This document shows positions 15,946-24,065 of a DNA stretch of 45,421 bases, one piece after another; positions within the stretch are counted from its first letter, which is position 1; each line of letters opens with the position of its first letter. Below the pieces are notes generated by a model, which was not told the DNA's origin, made no database searches, and was given only the letters and a program-made list of their open reading frames with translations. Position numbers and translations under genes: made by a program. Origin of the DNA: Candidatus Methanophagaceae archaeon GoMg1 (GTDB lineage: Archaea; Halobacteriota; Syntropharchaeia; Alkanophagales; Methanospirareceae); assembly GCA_013180605.1 (NCBI GenBank), contig QBUL01000183.1, positions 1 through 45,421 on the forward strand. Direction: 5' to 3'.

Positions 15946-17061
15946 ATGGTAAAACATAAGGGAAACATAACGGATTTGGAACGGGAAGTGATATATAACG
16001 GATTGTGCTGCTACTGCGGGTCTTGTGGTGCGTTTTGTAAAGAATACATAACCTACGAGAACGAGATACCGGTAACGAAGAAGAAATGCCATGAGATATA
16101 CGGTGCTTGCTACGATTTCTGCCCACGTACGTTCTTTGCTCCCTTTGAGGTAGAGAGAGCGGTATTTGGCGAGCTAAGAACCGATAATCTGTTGGGGTAC
16201 TACCAGGGCGACATAATAACCGCGAGAGCGACTGATGAAGCGGTAAGAGAGCACGCACAGGACGGTGGCGTTGTATCTGCATTGCTTGTGAACTTGCTTG
16301 AGCAGGGCGAGATAGACGCCGCGGTGGTCTCGAAGACGGCAGAAAATTGGAAACCCGAACCTTTCGTGGCGACAAAAAAGGAGGATGTATTAGCTACGGC
16401 TGGCTCGAAATACACGCAGTGCCCTTCGGTATCGGGCGTTGGTGACGCTCTTGAGCAGGGTTATAAAAACGTTGCACTTGTTGGGCTGCCGTGTCACATA
16501 CAGGGAATGCGCAAGGTACAAATGTCGACGGGATTTGACGTCGGTGCGGACCGCGTGAAGTTACTGATCGGGCTGATGTGCTCCGAAACTTTTGACATGT
16601 CCTCACTCGAAAATAAGCTCGTGGAGCTGGGCACGAGCATAGAAGACGTTGAGAAATTCAACATAAAAAAGGGCCGTTTTATCGTTCATACGAAGGCGGG
16701 GAAAGAGATAAAGACGCCGATAAAGCTAATGCGTGACTGCATGCGCGAAGCGTGCGGCTATTGCTATGATTTCGCAGCGGAGTTCGCTGACCTCTCGGTT
16801 GGTTCGATAGGTTCCGAGTTCGGATGGTCAACCGTGATAACGAGAAGCAAAGCAGGTGTGGAAATAGTGAAGAAAGCGGAAGCTGCGGGCGCGATAGAAA
16901 CGAAGAAGCTTTCGAAAGAACAGGTAAAAGAAGTGCGGAAGCTAGCATCATTTAAGAAGCGGGGGAACTTGAAGAATATCTACGATAAGTGTGAGCCCGT
17001 CGAAATACTGAATATGGAAGTAGAGCTCGAGATGCTGGAGCAGTTCTTGGACGTGGAATGA
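15946..17061 (+). CDS. F420-dependent oxidoreductase / FrhB-FpoF-like FeS flavoprotein
   Basis: 371 residues. Cys-rich N-terminus (CCYCGSCGAFC, Cys21-31, then CHEIYGACYDFCP) for two 4Fe-4S clusters. The FrhB N and C domains follow: ATDEAVREHAQDGGVVSALL, GSKYTQCPSVSGV, LVGLPCHIQGM, MRDCMREACGYCYDFAAEFADLSVGS. The family binds FAD and F420 and passes electrons between F420 and FeS partners. It lies 14 bases after cdhB, so it is co-transcribed with cdhAB. This suggests a CODH module wired to F420 instead of, or as well as, ferredoxin (inference). Confidence 0.92.
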   Translation: MVKHKGNITDLEREVIYNGLCCYCGSCGAFCKEYITYENEIPVTKKKCHEIYGACYDFCPRTFFAPFEVERAVFGELRTDNLLGYYQGDIITARATDEAVREHAQDGGVVSALLVNLLEQGEIDAAVVSKTAENWKPEPFVATKKEDVLATAGSKYTQCPSVSGVGDALEQGYKNVALVGLPCHIQGMRKVQMSTGFDVGADRVKLLIGLMCSETFDMSSLENKLVELGTSIEDVEKFNIKKGRFIVHTKAGKEIKTPIKLMRDCMREACGYCYDFAAEFADLSVGSIGSEFGWSTVITRSKAGVEIVKKAEAAGAIETKKLSKEQVKEVRKLASFKKRGNLKNIYDKCEPVEILNMEVELEMLEQFLDVE

Positions 17062-17092
17062 ACGATTAAATCGTATAAAGTTCAGGTTTTAG

Positions 17093-17404
17093 ATGATTCC
17101 GTTAGTTGAGCATTGCCCTCTACTGGGAGATAAACACCCCTATATATCATTGGGTGATTTCCCAACTCCGGTAGAGAAGCTTGATCGATTAAGTGGGGAT
17201 ATATGCTTAAATCATCTTTATATAAAACTGGACGACGTGAGTGGCAGGGTCTATGGAGGAAAACAAGATATTTTGAAGAAGAGGTGCAGTCCTTGGACAG
17301 ATGTTCTTAAAATGTCTAATGTCAACGAAAAAAGGAATCTTCTGAGTAAACTTCGTTTTTCAAATCCACAAAAATCTTTAGCGAAAGCTGATCTAAAAAG
17401 TTAA
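17093..17404 (+). pseudogene. Truncated PLP enzyme (D-cysteine desulfhydrase/ACC deaminase-like) N-terminus
   Basis: The first 60 residues resemble the N-terminus of fold-type II PLP enzymes: FPTPVEKLDRL, LYIKLDDVSGRVYGG. The expected YGGNKVRKLEF with the PLP lysine is replaced by YGGKQDILKK. The remainder (about 45 residues, to 17404) is unrelated to the family, whose members are over 300 residues. It is probably a 5' remnant joined to foreign sequence. It lies between the cdh operon and a convergent OLD gene. Confidence 0.6.
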
Positions 17405-17491
17405 AGTAGTCATTTAAGCAATTATTTCTCCTTTTCTTTATGAATTCAGGTTATATTTAAGTTTCGATTTGTACCACTTTTCAAATCCCGA

Positions 17492-17695
17492 TCAAAACTT
17501 TGCTGTGACAGTTTCAATTTCCCCCTCCTTTTCCATAATCCGAAGCTGAGTTACTTGTGGGATAGTTATTTCAGCCGCACCATCAGAATTAATTTTCTCA
17601 TACAGTATTCTAACCATGTTTTCATCTATTTTATTAAGAAAACGGAAAGATGATGTTGCAAGATAAGTTTGATTGACTTCAAAAGCAATCCACAT
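17492..17695 (-). CDS. Probable frameshifted C-terminus of the OLD endonuclease, or small separate gene
   Basis: This 67-codon frame (MWIAFEVNQTYL to ETVTAKF) overlaps the last 70 bases of the OLD gene in another frame. It is open upstream to give IRKFGSQMWIAFEV, and no ribosome binding site precedes its ATG. Composition looks coding (NKIDENMVRILYEKINSDG). The simplest reading is that the OLD gene has a 3' frameshift near the AAAGTTTGGG run (about 17705-17714) and that this is its true end. A coupled small gene is the alternative. Confidence 0.4.
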   Translation of the reverse strand: MWIAFEVNQTYLATSSFRFLNKIDENMVRILYEKINSDGAAEITIPQVTQLRIMEKEGEIETVTAKF

Positions 17696-19716
17696 TTGCG
17701 ACCCAAACTTTCGGATGCAGCACCCGTGGTATTTGAACCTGCGATAGTGCCTGTTGCACCCATAGAAATTTTTTCTAAAAAACTTACATCCGATTTAAAC
17801 GACCGTCGATATTTCCCTTTCTTCTGAGCTTCTTTAATAATTTCTTGAATGACTTGTGGATTTTTGACAGCATCCTTCTTTCTGGTTAGACATAAGCGTT
17901 TACAGCACGCCTCTAAAGTATCATCATACAACTGATCGCCAATCTCCGTGCGTAATGTATCGCTGAGAGTCCGTTTGAAGCAAGCAAACTGCTCCGTCAC
18001 ATTCTCTGGCCAGTCTTCGATTGGTTGGTCAAAGAGTCTTAATAATCTATGATTATCTTCCGGTTTGGCATTCTTACCTTCATAATCACTGTCCCATATC
18101 ACGTATACTGGGATTTGCAATTTGCTGAAAATTGCTGTTGGTCTGTCCAAGTTGTTTTTGCTCATACAGGGAATAACTGAAATACCCCTGCTCTCCAAAT
18201 CATACTCCATTGCTGTAGCTACTCCGAGTATTGCAGCGCGGTCCTCTTCTCCTTCCACTAAGACAGCAACATCAGCGAAGAACCCCTCGTTCATCCAAGG
18301 GGTCATAAGCGTTTGAAGATGGGGTTCTAAGGTTTTACCAGTGTAGGTTCCCTCTGGTTTTCCGTCGGTTTTTTCAATGATTTTTGCCACTTCATCAAGG
18401 GTCGTGTAAATCCCTTTAGTTTGCTTTGGCTTGTTGTTTTCTTCCCTGACTTTATGGAGTACTCGTATTTTGTCGAATCGCTTTATGTCCACGAACAGTG
18501 GAGAATGTGTGCTGTGGATGATCTGCGTGCAGTTTGCTACCCCTTTTATGCTTCCCATTGCGAGTTTCAGAAGGATTTTTGATAGATGACGTTGTCTATT
18601 AGGATGCTGGTAAAGTTCTGGCTCCTCTATTCCCATAATGAGATTTGGTACTTTAAGCGAGGGTTGCTCTTTGGGAACTTCATCCATCTCGTTTTCCTTA
18701 TCATCCATGTCCTCCTGTACAGGTACCTGTGCAACAGCAAGGTGCTGAAGCATAGTTAGGATAAAAGCACGTTGTAGGCCATGCCCGGTGCGTTCCACGG
18801 ATGAAGGGTATTCGTCTTCTACAAGTTTAATATCAGCCATAGGCGTCGGAATTTCAATAACAGCTCCGGTTAACCAAGTTAACTTAACTCCCGCATCTGG
18901 CACATACGTTTTGAGTGTATCACTCAGATCCTGCTCTAATGTTTGCAATTCCGCAAGCTTAGTCGGGTCCACTATCTGTTCGTATTGCTTTTGAGTCCCT
19001 TCCTGCAACTCTATTATTTCCTTCCGTTGTGCAAGAACGCTACGCACAACCAAATCCATAATCTCTGTTAAAGGTGTGCCTTTTCCTTCTGCAGCGTCTT
19101 CAGATGCATCACGAACAGCTGGGATGGGAATAAATCGTGTAAAACGCTCAAGATGAGCCTCTCCAACTTCCTTAAATCCGAAAAACTGACCTTCATCCCG
19201 CCGACGCAAGCATTGGTCAGGATGAGATTCTTCCCACGCCTGTAATGCTTTCTCGGCATCATCTTTATTTGTATATTCAGACAAATCAGAATATTTGTCT
19301 TCACGTAATTTATTATACTCTCTTCTCAGGTTAGCCCCCGTTGCTGATCGAAAAGAGTCGAATTCAGGATTTTGAAGACTGGTACCATAATATTTTTGGT
19401 TTCCTTTGCTTTGAGGCCATTTCATCTCTTTTTCGACTGTTAGTTTTCCGCCCTCCACGTATTTCTGGAAAAGCTTCTTTTCATCTTTTGTCAAATCAGT
19501 GAATGTAATTGTAATTATAATGTCTTGTGAGGTGTCTCTATCATAAAAATCGTCCTCAGTATACCTCGCACTTGAAGTATAGAACATGTCTAAAGCCCGT
19601 AAGAATGATGACTTACCAGAACCATTTGGCCCAATTAGTGCTGTCAGTTGTTCGCAGGGCAGCGTTTCATCACGGATACAACGGAAGTTTTGAACACGAA
19701 TTGAGTTGATTAACAT
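17626..19716 (-). CDS. OLD-family ATP-dependent endonuclease (AAA ATPase plus TOPRIM)
   Basis: 696 residues. N-terminal ABC-type ATPase with Walker A GPNGSGKS (29-36), signature/Walker B region LIMGIEEPELYQHPNRQ and H-loop THSPLF. A C-terminal TOPRIM domain follows (VAVLVEGEEDRAAI, then YVIWDSDYEGK). OLD proteins are nucleases found as single-gene defence factors and in Gabija-type systems; no GajB-like helicase is adjacent. ATG 19716 is chosen because AGAGGT precedes it; the frame extends to 19785 without support. The extreme C-terminus may be frameshifted. Confidence 0.88.
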   Translation of the reverse strand: MLINSIRVQNFRCIRDETLPCEQLTALIGPNGSGKSSFLRALDMFYTSSARYTEDDFYDRDTSQDIIITITFTDLTKDEKKLFQKYVEGGKLTVEKEMKWPQSKGNQKYYGTSLQNPEFDSFRSATGANLRREYNKLREDKYSDLSEYTNKDDAEKALQAWEESHPDQCLRRRDEGQFFGFKEVGEAHLERFTRFIPIPAVRDASEDAAEGKGTPLTEIMDLVVRSVLAQRKEIIELQEGTQKQYEQIVDPTKLAELQTLEQDLSDTLKTYVPDAGVKLTWLTGAVIEIPTPMADIKLVEDEYPSSVERTGHGLQRAFILTMLQHLAVAQVPVQEDMDDKENEMDEVPKEQPSLKVPNLIMGIEEPELYQHPNRQRHLSKILLKLAMGSIKGVANCTQIIHSTHSPLFVDIKRFDKIRVLHKVREENNKPKQTKGIYTTLDEVAKIIEKTDGKPEGTYTGKTLEPHLQTLMTPWMNEGFFADVAVLVEGEEDRAAILGVATAMEYDLESRGISVIPCMSKNNLDRPTAIFSKLQIPVYVIWDSDYEGKNAKPEDNHRLLRLFDQPIEDWPENVTEQFACFKRTLSDTLRTEIGDQLYDDTLEACCKRLCLTRKKDAVKNPQVIQEIIKEAQKKGKYRRSFKSDVSFLEKISMGATGTIAGSNTTGAASESLGRKCGLLLKSIKLILQHHLSVFLIK

Positions 19717-19982
19717 TGTTTTACCTCTTAACAGATTTTTGATATGGTGGTGAAAGTATGAACCATGGGAAGATGCGCTCATCAACGCATTGTATATTGA
19801 TTCTTGAGTAATCTGGTGTATAATTCCATGATAATTTGCAATATTCCCTGCTCATCTTTTTAAATCCCTCCCGCCCTATTCACCTTCCATATCCTTATTA
19901 TGATGGATCATTATAAATATAACGCTAAAAATATATGCAACCAAAAATATTCTCCTCGTTTTCAAGCTCAATCCAAAAGAAT

Positions 19983-20099
19983 TTAAGACACAATTAAATA
20001 CACCCCGATTAAAATCGTAACGACAGCAAATCCTTTGATGATAACTCCTTTTCTCTCTACGCTTTCCTTTAGCGACTCCGGATAAAAAATGCCGAGCAT
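19983..20099 (-). CDS. Possible 38-residue membrane protein
   Basis: A short frame starting MLGIFYPESL and ending with one hydrophobic helix (GFAVVTILIGVYLIVS). Its composition is more protein-like than the overlapping longer frame in this gap. No clear ribosome binding site. It may be a fragment. Confidence 0.35.
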   Translation of the reverse strand: MLGIFYPESLKESVERKGVIIKGFAVVTILIGVYLIVS

Positions 20100-20221
20100 T
20101 ATGGAAAAATTGCATTCTTTCCGAGTTCAGTGAGAGAATAAGACGTTTTACCACTCTTTATACAACCTTTAAGATAGTTACTTTTAAGGGGAAATATAAT
20201 AATTAGATAAAGGAGATTGAA

Positions 20222-20989
20222 ATGATGAAGGCTGCTGTTGCACAAGTCAAGCTTTATGAAGATATGGAAGCCAATTTAATAACCATTTCTAAATATATCT
20301 CATTGGCATCGAAAGAGGATATAGACCTATTGTGCTTTCCTGAATGCAATATCACTGGCTATATGCGTGATTTTACTAAAGTTAATCAGAATAAAGTAAT
20401 GGACACGTTGGATATTATTCAAAAACAGGTGACACACAATTCCGTGAACGTTATTGTGGGAGCACCTTATTTTGAACGTAAGAAGCGTTTTAATAGCGCA
20501 ATAGTCCTGTTAACAAATGGAAGGAGACATATTTATCACAAGATTAATCTCACTTCCTCGGATGAAGCTTATTTTAAAAGGGGTAAAGAACCTTTAATTT
20601 TTCAGGTAGGTAATGTTAAGTTTGGAGTTCTAATCTGCAGGGATCAAAACGATCCGATGCTTGCATAGGAATATAAATCACTGGGGGCGGATGCCATCTT
20701 CATCTTATCGGCACATTTTTATGAGCCAATCGAAGCGATACGAAAACTAAACAAAAATAGAGCTTTGCCAATTGCGAGAGCGGTTGAAAACAACCTATTT
20801 GTGCTTAAAGCCAATGCCGTTGGCTCAATTAATGAGAAAATTAGTTTAGGTGGAAGCTTGATTATAGACCTGGAAGGTTTTGTCGTCCGTGAAGGAAATA
20901 ATATAACCGAAATGGTTTTAAGCTATGAACTATCAAAAGGAGATGAACAACACGAGAACGATTTTATATTTCATAATCTGTCTCTTTAA
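20222..20989 (+). pseudogene. Nitrilase-superfamily carbon-nitrogen hydrolase with an in-frame TAG
   Basis: The Glu-Lys-Cys triad of the nitrilase superfamily is present: E41 in LLCFPECNITGY, K107 in IYHKINLT, C139 in GVLICRD. Codon 149 is TAG (20666-20668). The same frame then runs open with family-typical sequence (EYKSLGADAIFILSAHF, LPIARAVENNLFVLKANAVG, GGSLIIDLEGFV) to TAA near 20989. Total length of about 255 residues is normal. AAAGGAG precedes the start. It is either a fresh nonsense mutation or a read-through codon such as pyrrolysine. TAG also ends cdhB and the gene at 21533, so it is an ordinary stop elsewhere. It overlaps the convergent Lrp gene by 26 bases. Confidence 0.85.
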
Positions 20990-21410
20990 CCTTCCTCATC
21001 ACTATCTCAACGGTATAATTTTGGATTGGGAACTCAAACAGAAGTTTATTATTTATAAACCCTGTTAAACTCTCTTCGCTATCAAATAGACCGATTGCGT
21101 TAATCGAGAACTGTCCCGTGGTTTGATATATCTTGATAAACTCATCCAGCCCTGCCAATTTAGGTAAAATGCTCCTCATCGCTTTGGGTTCTACCTCCAG
21201 ATTGAATATTGCAAGAAGCTTCTTACCAAATTTCCTGGGATTTAGCAATATTGTATAACTCTTAATATAACCTTCCTTCTCCAGCTTCTCAAGCCTGTAT
21301 CGCACGCCATTTTCACTCAAACCGACCTCTTTTGCAATCTTAGATATGGGAGTCCTTACATCCTGTTGAAGTATCTCAAGTATCTTATTATCTATTTTAC
21401 TCACCATCAT
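20964..21410 (-). CDS. Lrp/AsnC-family transcriptional regulator
   Basis: 148 residues. N-terminal winged helix (IDNKILEILQQDVRTPISKI, then VGLSENGVRYRLEKLEKEGY) and C-terminal RAM-like domain (KIYQTTGQFSINAIGLF). Typical archaeal Lrp length. It converges on, and overlaps, the nitrilase gene. Its upstream side faces the methyltransferase gene at 21533, whose leader carries a conserved element, so it is one candidate regulator of that group (inference). Confidence 0.9.
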   Translation of the reverse strand: MMVSKIDNKILEILQQDVRTPISKIAKEVGLSENGVRYRLEKLEKEGYIKSYTILLNPRKFGKKLLAIFNLEVEPKAMRSILPKLAGLDEFIKIYQTTGQFSINAIGLFDSEESLTGFINNKLLFEFPIQNYTVEIVMRKVKETDYEI

Positions 21411-21451
21411 TTATATATAATGGAGCCACTTATTTAAAGCTTCCAAATATT

Positions 21452-21506
21452 CCGAATCTTCAGAAAAAACGTGTTTTATCCTAATATTCCTCAAATAACC
21501 TATTTA
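21452..21506 (+). promoter_or_regulatory. Shared 55-bp leader element, copy 1
   Basis: Copy 1 of a 55-bp element also found at 24935-24989. The outer blocks are identical (16 bp beginning CCGAATCTTCAG; 18 bp TTCCTCAAATAACCTATT continuing into TA) and the 14-bp middle is variable. The terminal CCTATTTA would serve as the TATA box; it ends 27 bases before ATG 21533. Confidence 0.6.
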
Positions 21507-21532
21507 GCACGGTAATGATTTTAAAGGGATTG

Positions 21533-22540
21533 ATGGAAGAGAAAAAAGATAAAGTGTATAAACGTGATGCGATAAGCTATTACGACCAGCCGATGAGGAG
21601 TTCTCGATATGATCCGGTAAAGGTCCGCTGGGAAGACAAGATATGCCAGGATCATTATCGTGTGATGGTCAACCGGCTGGTAGAACGCGGAGAGAAGTTA
21701 AGAATCCTCGATTTTGGATGTGGCATCGGGTATGGGTATCATCTCTTATCGAATATACTTGATGAGGATGCACCGGTCGAGGAAGATGGTTGTAAGCTAC
21801 TGGATAAAGATGACATTGAACATTATGTGGGTCTCGATATAAACCACGACCTGCTGGAGATTGCGAATGATAGATATAATAGTGATGAGAAAGTGGCGAC
21901 CCGCCAGTGCGATTTTCTGCACGATGAATACCCTGAGAGAGCATTCAATATCTATTTCTCTTCTGGCGTTCCATTCTCGCATTTCAATGACGATGATTTC
22001 AGCTCGCTCCTTGAGAAGATATTCAAGCACATAAAAAACTTTGGGCAGTCTGCATTTCTCGTGGTGGACGTCTTGGGCAGGTACTCAATAGAATGGCAAT
22101 CTCGCTGGGCTGACCCGTCATGGCACGTCTATAATATGTCGTTCTTCAGTGACGGGAAGGTAAACGAGCAGGTGTACATGAAGTTCTGGGGAGAAGAATT
22201 GAACGATTTTGTGATAGACGCTGCACAAGAAGCCGGTGTTAAAGCAGAACTCTTCGATGCGTTCGACCGTTCTGTCTTCATCGGCAGGCACATAGATACG
22301 AGCAGCTTTAATCCAAACCTGAAGAAGATGAGGACGATGGTGAACGGATTATTTTACCCACTCGAGCGGGCTCCTTTACCGGATATGTTTATGGACTACA
22401 CGTATGAGGGTGCTCCCGAAGATGTTAGCGCATATTACGAGCGGATAACCTATTACTGGAACTATGCACTTATGACCGCATGTAACTATCTTGTGCGAAA
22501 TACAGGTTTAAAAATAAAAAAAAAGATAAGATATTTATAG
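21533..22540 (+). CDS. SAM-dependent class I methyltransferase
   Basis: About 335 residues with the class I SAM motif LRILDFGCGIGYGYHLL and an acidic motif II region (HYVGLDINHDLLEIA). Substrate unknown. An ATG at 21515 is in frame. ATG 21533 is preferred because the leader TATA-like CCTATTTA then sits 27 bases upstream, matching the 28 bases in front of the asparagine synthetase gene, which carries the same leader. Ends in TAG. First gene of a group with an OpuAC-like protein and a HAD-type protein. Confidence 0.85.
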   Translation: MEEKKDKVYKRDAISYYDQPMRSSRYDPVKVRWEDKICQDHYRVMVNRLVERGEKLRILDFGCGIGYGYHLLSNILDEDAPVEEDGCKLLDKDDIEHYVGLDINHDLLEIANDRYNSDEKVATRQCDFLHDEYPERAFNIYFSSGVPFSHFNDDDFSSLLEKIFKHIKNFGQSAFLVVDVLGRYSIEWQSRWADPSWHVYNMSFFSDGKVNEQVYMKFWGEELNDFVIDAAQEAGVKAELFDAFDRSVFIGRHIDTSSFNPNLKKMRTMVNGLFYPLERAPLPDMFMDYTYEGAPEDVSAYYERITYYWNYALMTACNYLVRNTGLKIKKKIRYL

Positions 22541-22573
22541 GGCGTCGTTAATTGAAATTAAGGAAGTTAAAAA

Positions 22574-23788
22574 ATGGTTAAACAGATTGAGGAATTGGCA
22601 ACATCGGTGCGAAATCCTTTCATGCTACTCAGCTTCCTTAGCTTGGCATTACTTGGGCTATTTATATACGTGCTAAATCAGCAAGCGAATCTGCCGTCTT
22701 CCCTGAGGCTAATGATTCTGGGTTTTGTAGGAGTTCTTTTTTCCATATGTGTCGCAGCATTCCTGATCCTATTGTTCCGCAATCCGACCCGGTTGTTCAT
22801 GCAGGATATCTCCGATCTGAAACAAGAACAGGGGCGTATGACACAGATAACATCCGAGGTGGGCGAGCGGTTGAGTACTGCAGAACAAGCGCTACTTCCG
22901 ATCATAGGCGGGCACAATCCTCACAGCTTCGATAGGCTGCGGGCTGGTCAGCTCGTGATCGGGTCGAAGCAGTTCCTTGAGCAGATCATCCTTGGGGACA
23001 TTCTGGCGGATTGGGTGGAATTACAGTTGTCATCGGTAAAATGTGAACGGCTTATCCCAAATGGCGGGACACTAAAAAACTTCGCCGATCTTAAGAATGG
23101 CTGGATCGACGGTTACATCGAATACACTGGGACTGGATGTATGCTCCTCCAGATTGATCCCAGAGGGCGCTCCCTTGAGCAGGTGGTCGCCGAGTTAGAC
23201 GCCGAGTCGCGGAAACGCTTTAATATAGCCTGGTTGAGTCCGCTCGGTCTTCACAACGACTACAAGATTGTCGTGCGCACAGACTCGGCGAAGGCATTGC
23301 GTATAGAGAGCATTCCCAATCTTGGCCGAGCAGCAGGGCGCCTCACATTCTGCAGCGACCTTGAGTCCATCAATCGCCAAGATGGCTTGGTCGGCCTGCG
23401 GCGTAAGTATGGAATTCACTTTAGCCAGGTAAAAGTGGTTGGATTTGAAGAGCGCTATGACCTGTTAGAAGCTGGTGAAGCAGATGTTACATTTGGATTT
23501 GAAACCGACCCAGAGCTGGACAATCCGAACCTGACCATTCTGAAAGATCCTGATATGTTCTTTCCTAACTACTATGCTGTCCCTGTGTTCCGAGTGGAGG
23601 CATTAGAGGCGGTAGAAAATTTGGAACAGGCACTACGCCGCTTGGGCAATCGGATATCTAACGAGGCAATAGTGGAGATGATTGCTACTCACAGAAGTAG
23701 AGGGACTGATCAAGCAATCGCCTTCGAGTTAGCCAGCAAATTCGTCCGGAAGTTGGCAGAGCCGGGCCATGGCTACAACTTCGTTTAA
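22574..23788 (+). CDS. Membrane-anchored OpuAC/ProX-like binding domain with coiled coil
   Basis: 404 residues. Two N-terminal transmembrane helices (about 15-35 and 44-66), then a short coiled coil (DLKQEQGRMTQITSEVGERLST). A complete OpuAC-type domain follows from residue 128 (VIGSKQFLEQIILGDILADW, WIDGYIEYTGTG, PLGLHNDYKIVVRTDSA, EADVTFGFETDPEL, DMFFPNYYAVPVFR). OpuAC binds glycine betaine and related quaternary amines. No permease or ATPase is adjacent, so this may be a tethered sensor rather than a transport component. AGGAAG precedes the ATG. Confidence 0.85.
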   Translation: MVKQIEELATSVRNPFMLLSFLSLALLGLFIYVLNQQANLPSSLRLMILGFVGVLFSICVAAFLILLFRNPTRLFMQDISDLKQEQGRMTQITSEVGERLSTAEQALLPIIGGHNPHSFDRLRAGQLVIGSKQFLEQIILGDILADWVELQLSSVKCERLIPNGGTLKNFADLKNGWIDGYIEYTGTGCMLLQIDPRGRSLEQVVAELDAESRKRFNIAWLSPLGLHNDYKIVVRTDSAKALRIESIPNLGRAAGRLTFCSDLESINRQDGLVGLRRKYGIHFSQVKVVGFEERYDLLEAGEADVTFGFETDPELDNPNLTILKDPDMFFPNYYAVPVFRVEALEAVENLEQALRRLGNRISNEAIVEMIATHRSRGTDQAIAFELASKFVRKLAEPGHGYNFV

Positions 23789-23822
23789 CTATTAACTGCT
23801 TCAGTAACTAACATTTTTAAAT

Positions 23823-24065
23823 ATGCTGGCTCCAAGTTGGTTTGAAGTTGATGAGGCGTATGCCATTCCAGAATCGTTAAAGAGCGATCTGGAGCATATC
23901 GGGCTGCTCATCAAGGATAAAGAGGCATACGAGCACACCGACGACTTCAGGGCAGACGTTTTTGAGCCTTCTATGGGTTATCTTCTGCGCAACATCGAAC
24001 GCGATTGTTCAGAGGGTTTGGGGGCTACACACACGCTCATATCAATCTTTGAGGTGATACCATGA
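23823..24065 (+). CDS. Hypothetical 80-residue protein
   Basis: A soluble, acidic small protein (starts MLAPSWFEVDEAYAIPES) of no family I recognise. Its TGA overlaps the next ATG (ATGA at 24062), so it is translationally coupled to the HAD-type gene. Confidence 0.65.
   Translation: MLAPSWFEVDEAYAIPESLKSDLEHIGLLIKDKEAYEHTDDFRADVFEPSMGYLLRNIERDCSEGLGATHTLISIFEVIP

Noticed and set aside
17093-17404. Tryptophan synthase beta-like or complete PLP enzyme
   Set aside because: Only the N-terminal 60 residues resemble fold-type II PLP enzymes; the PLP lysine motif is missing.
17715-17745. tRNA T-arm-like GGTTCAAAT sequence on the minus strand
   Set aside because: No matching stem, acceptor or anticodon arm; it lies inside the OLD coding sequence. 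I found no tRNA or rRNA genes in the window.
19876-20154. 92-codon minus-strand frame upstream of the OLD gene
   Set aside because: Cys/Arg/His-rich shadow-like composition; a shorter overlapping frame (19983-20099) looks more protein-like.
20666-20668. Global reassignment of TAG to pyrrolysine
   Set aside because: TAG ends cdhB and the methyltransferase gene at plausible family ends, so read-through cannot be general.
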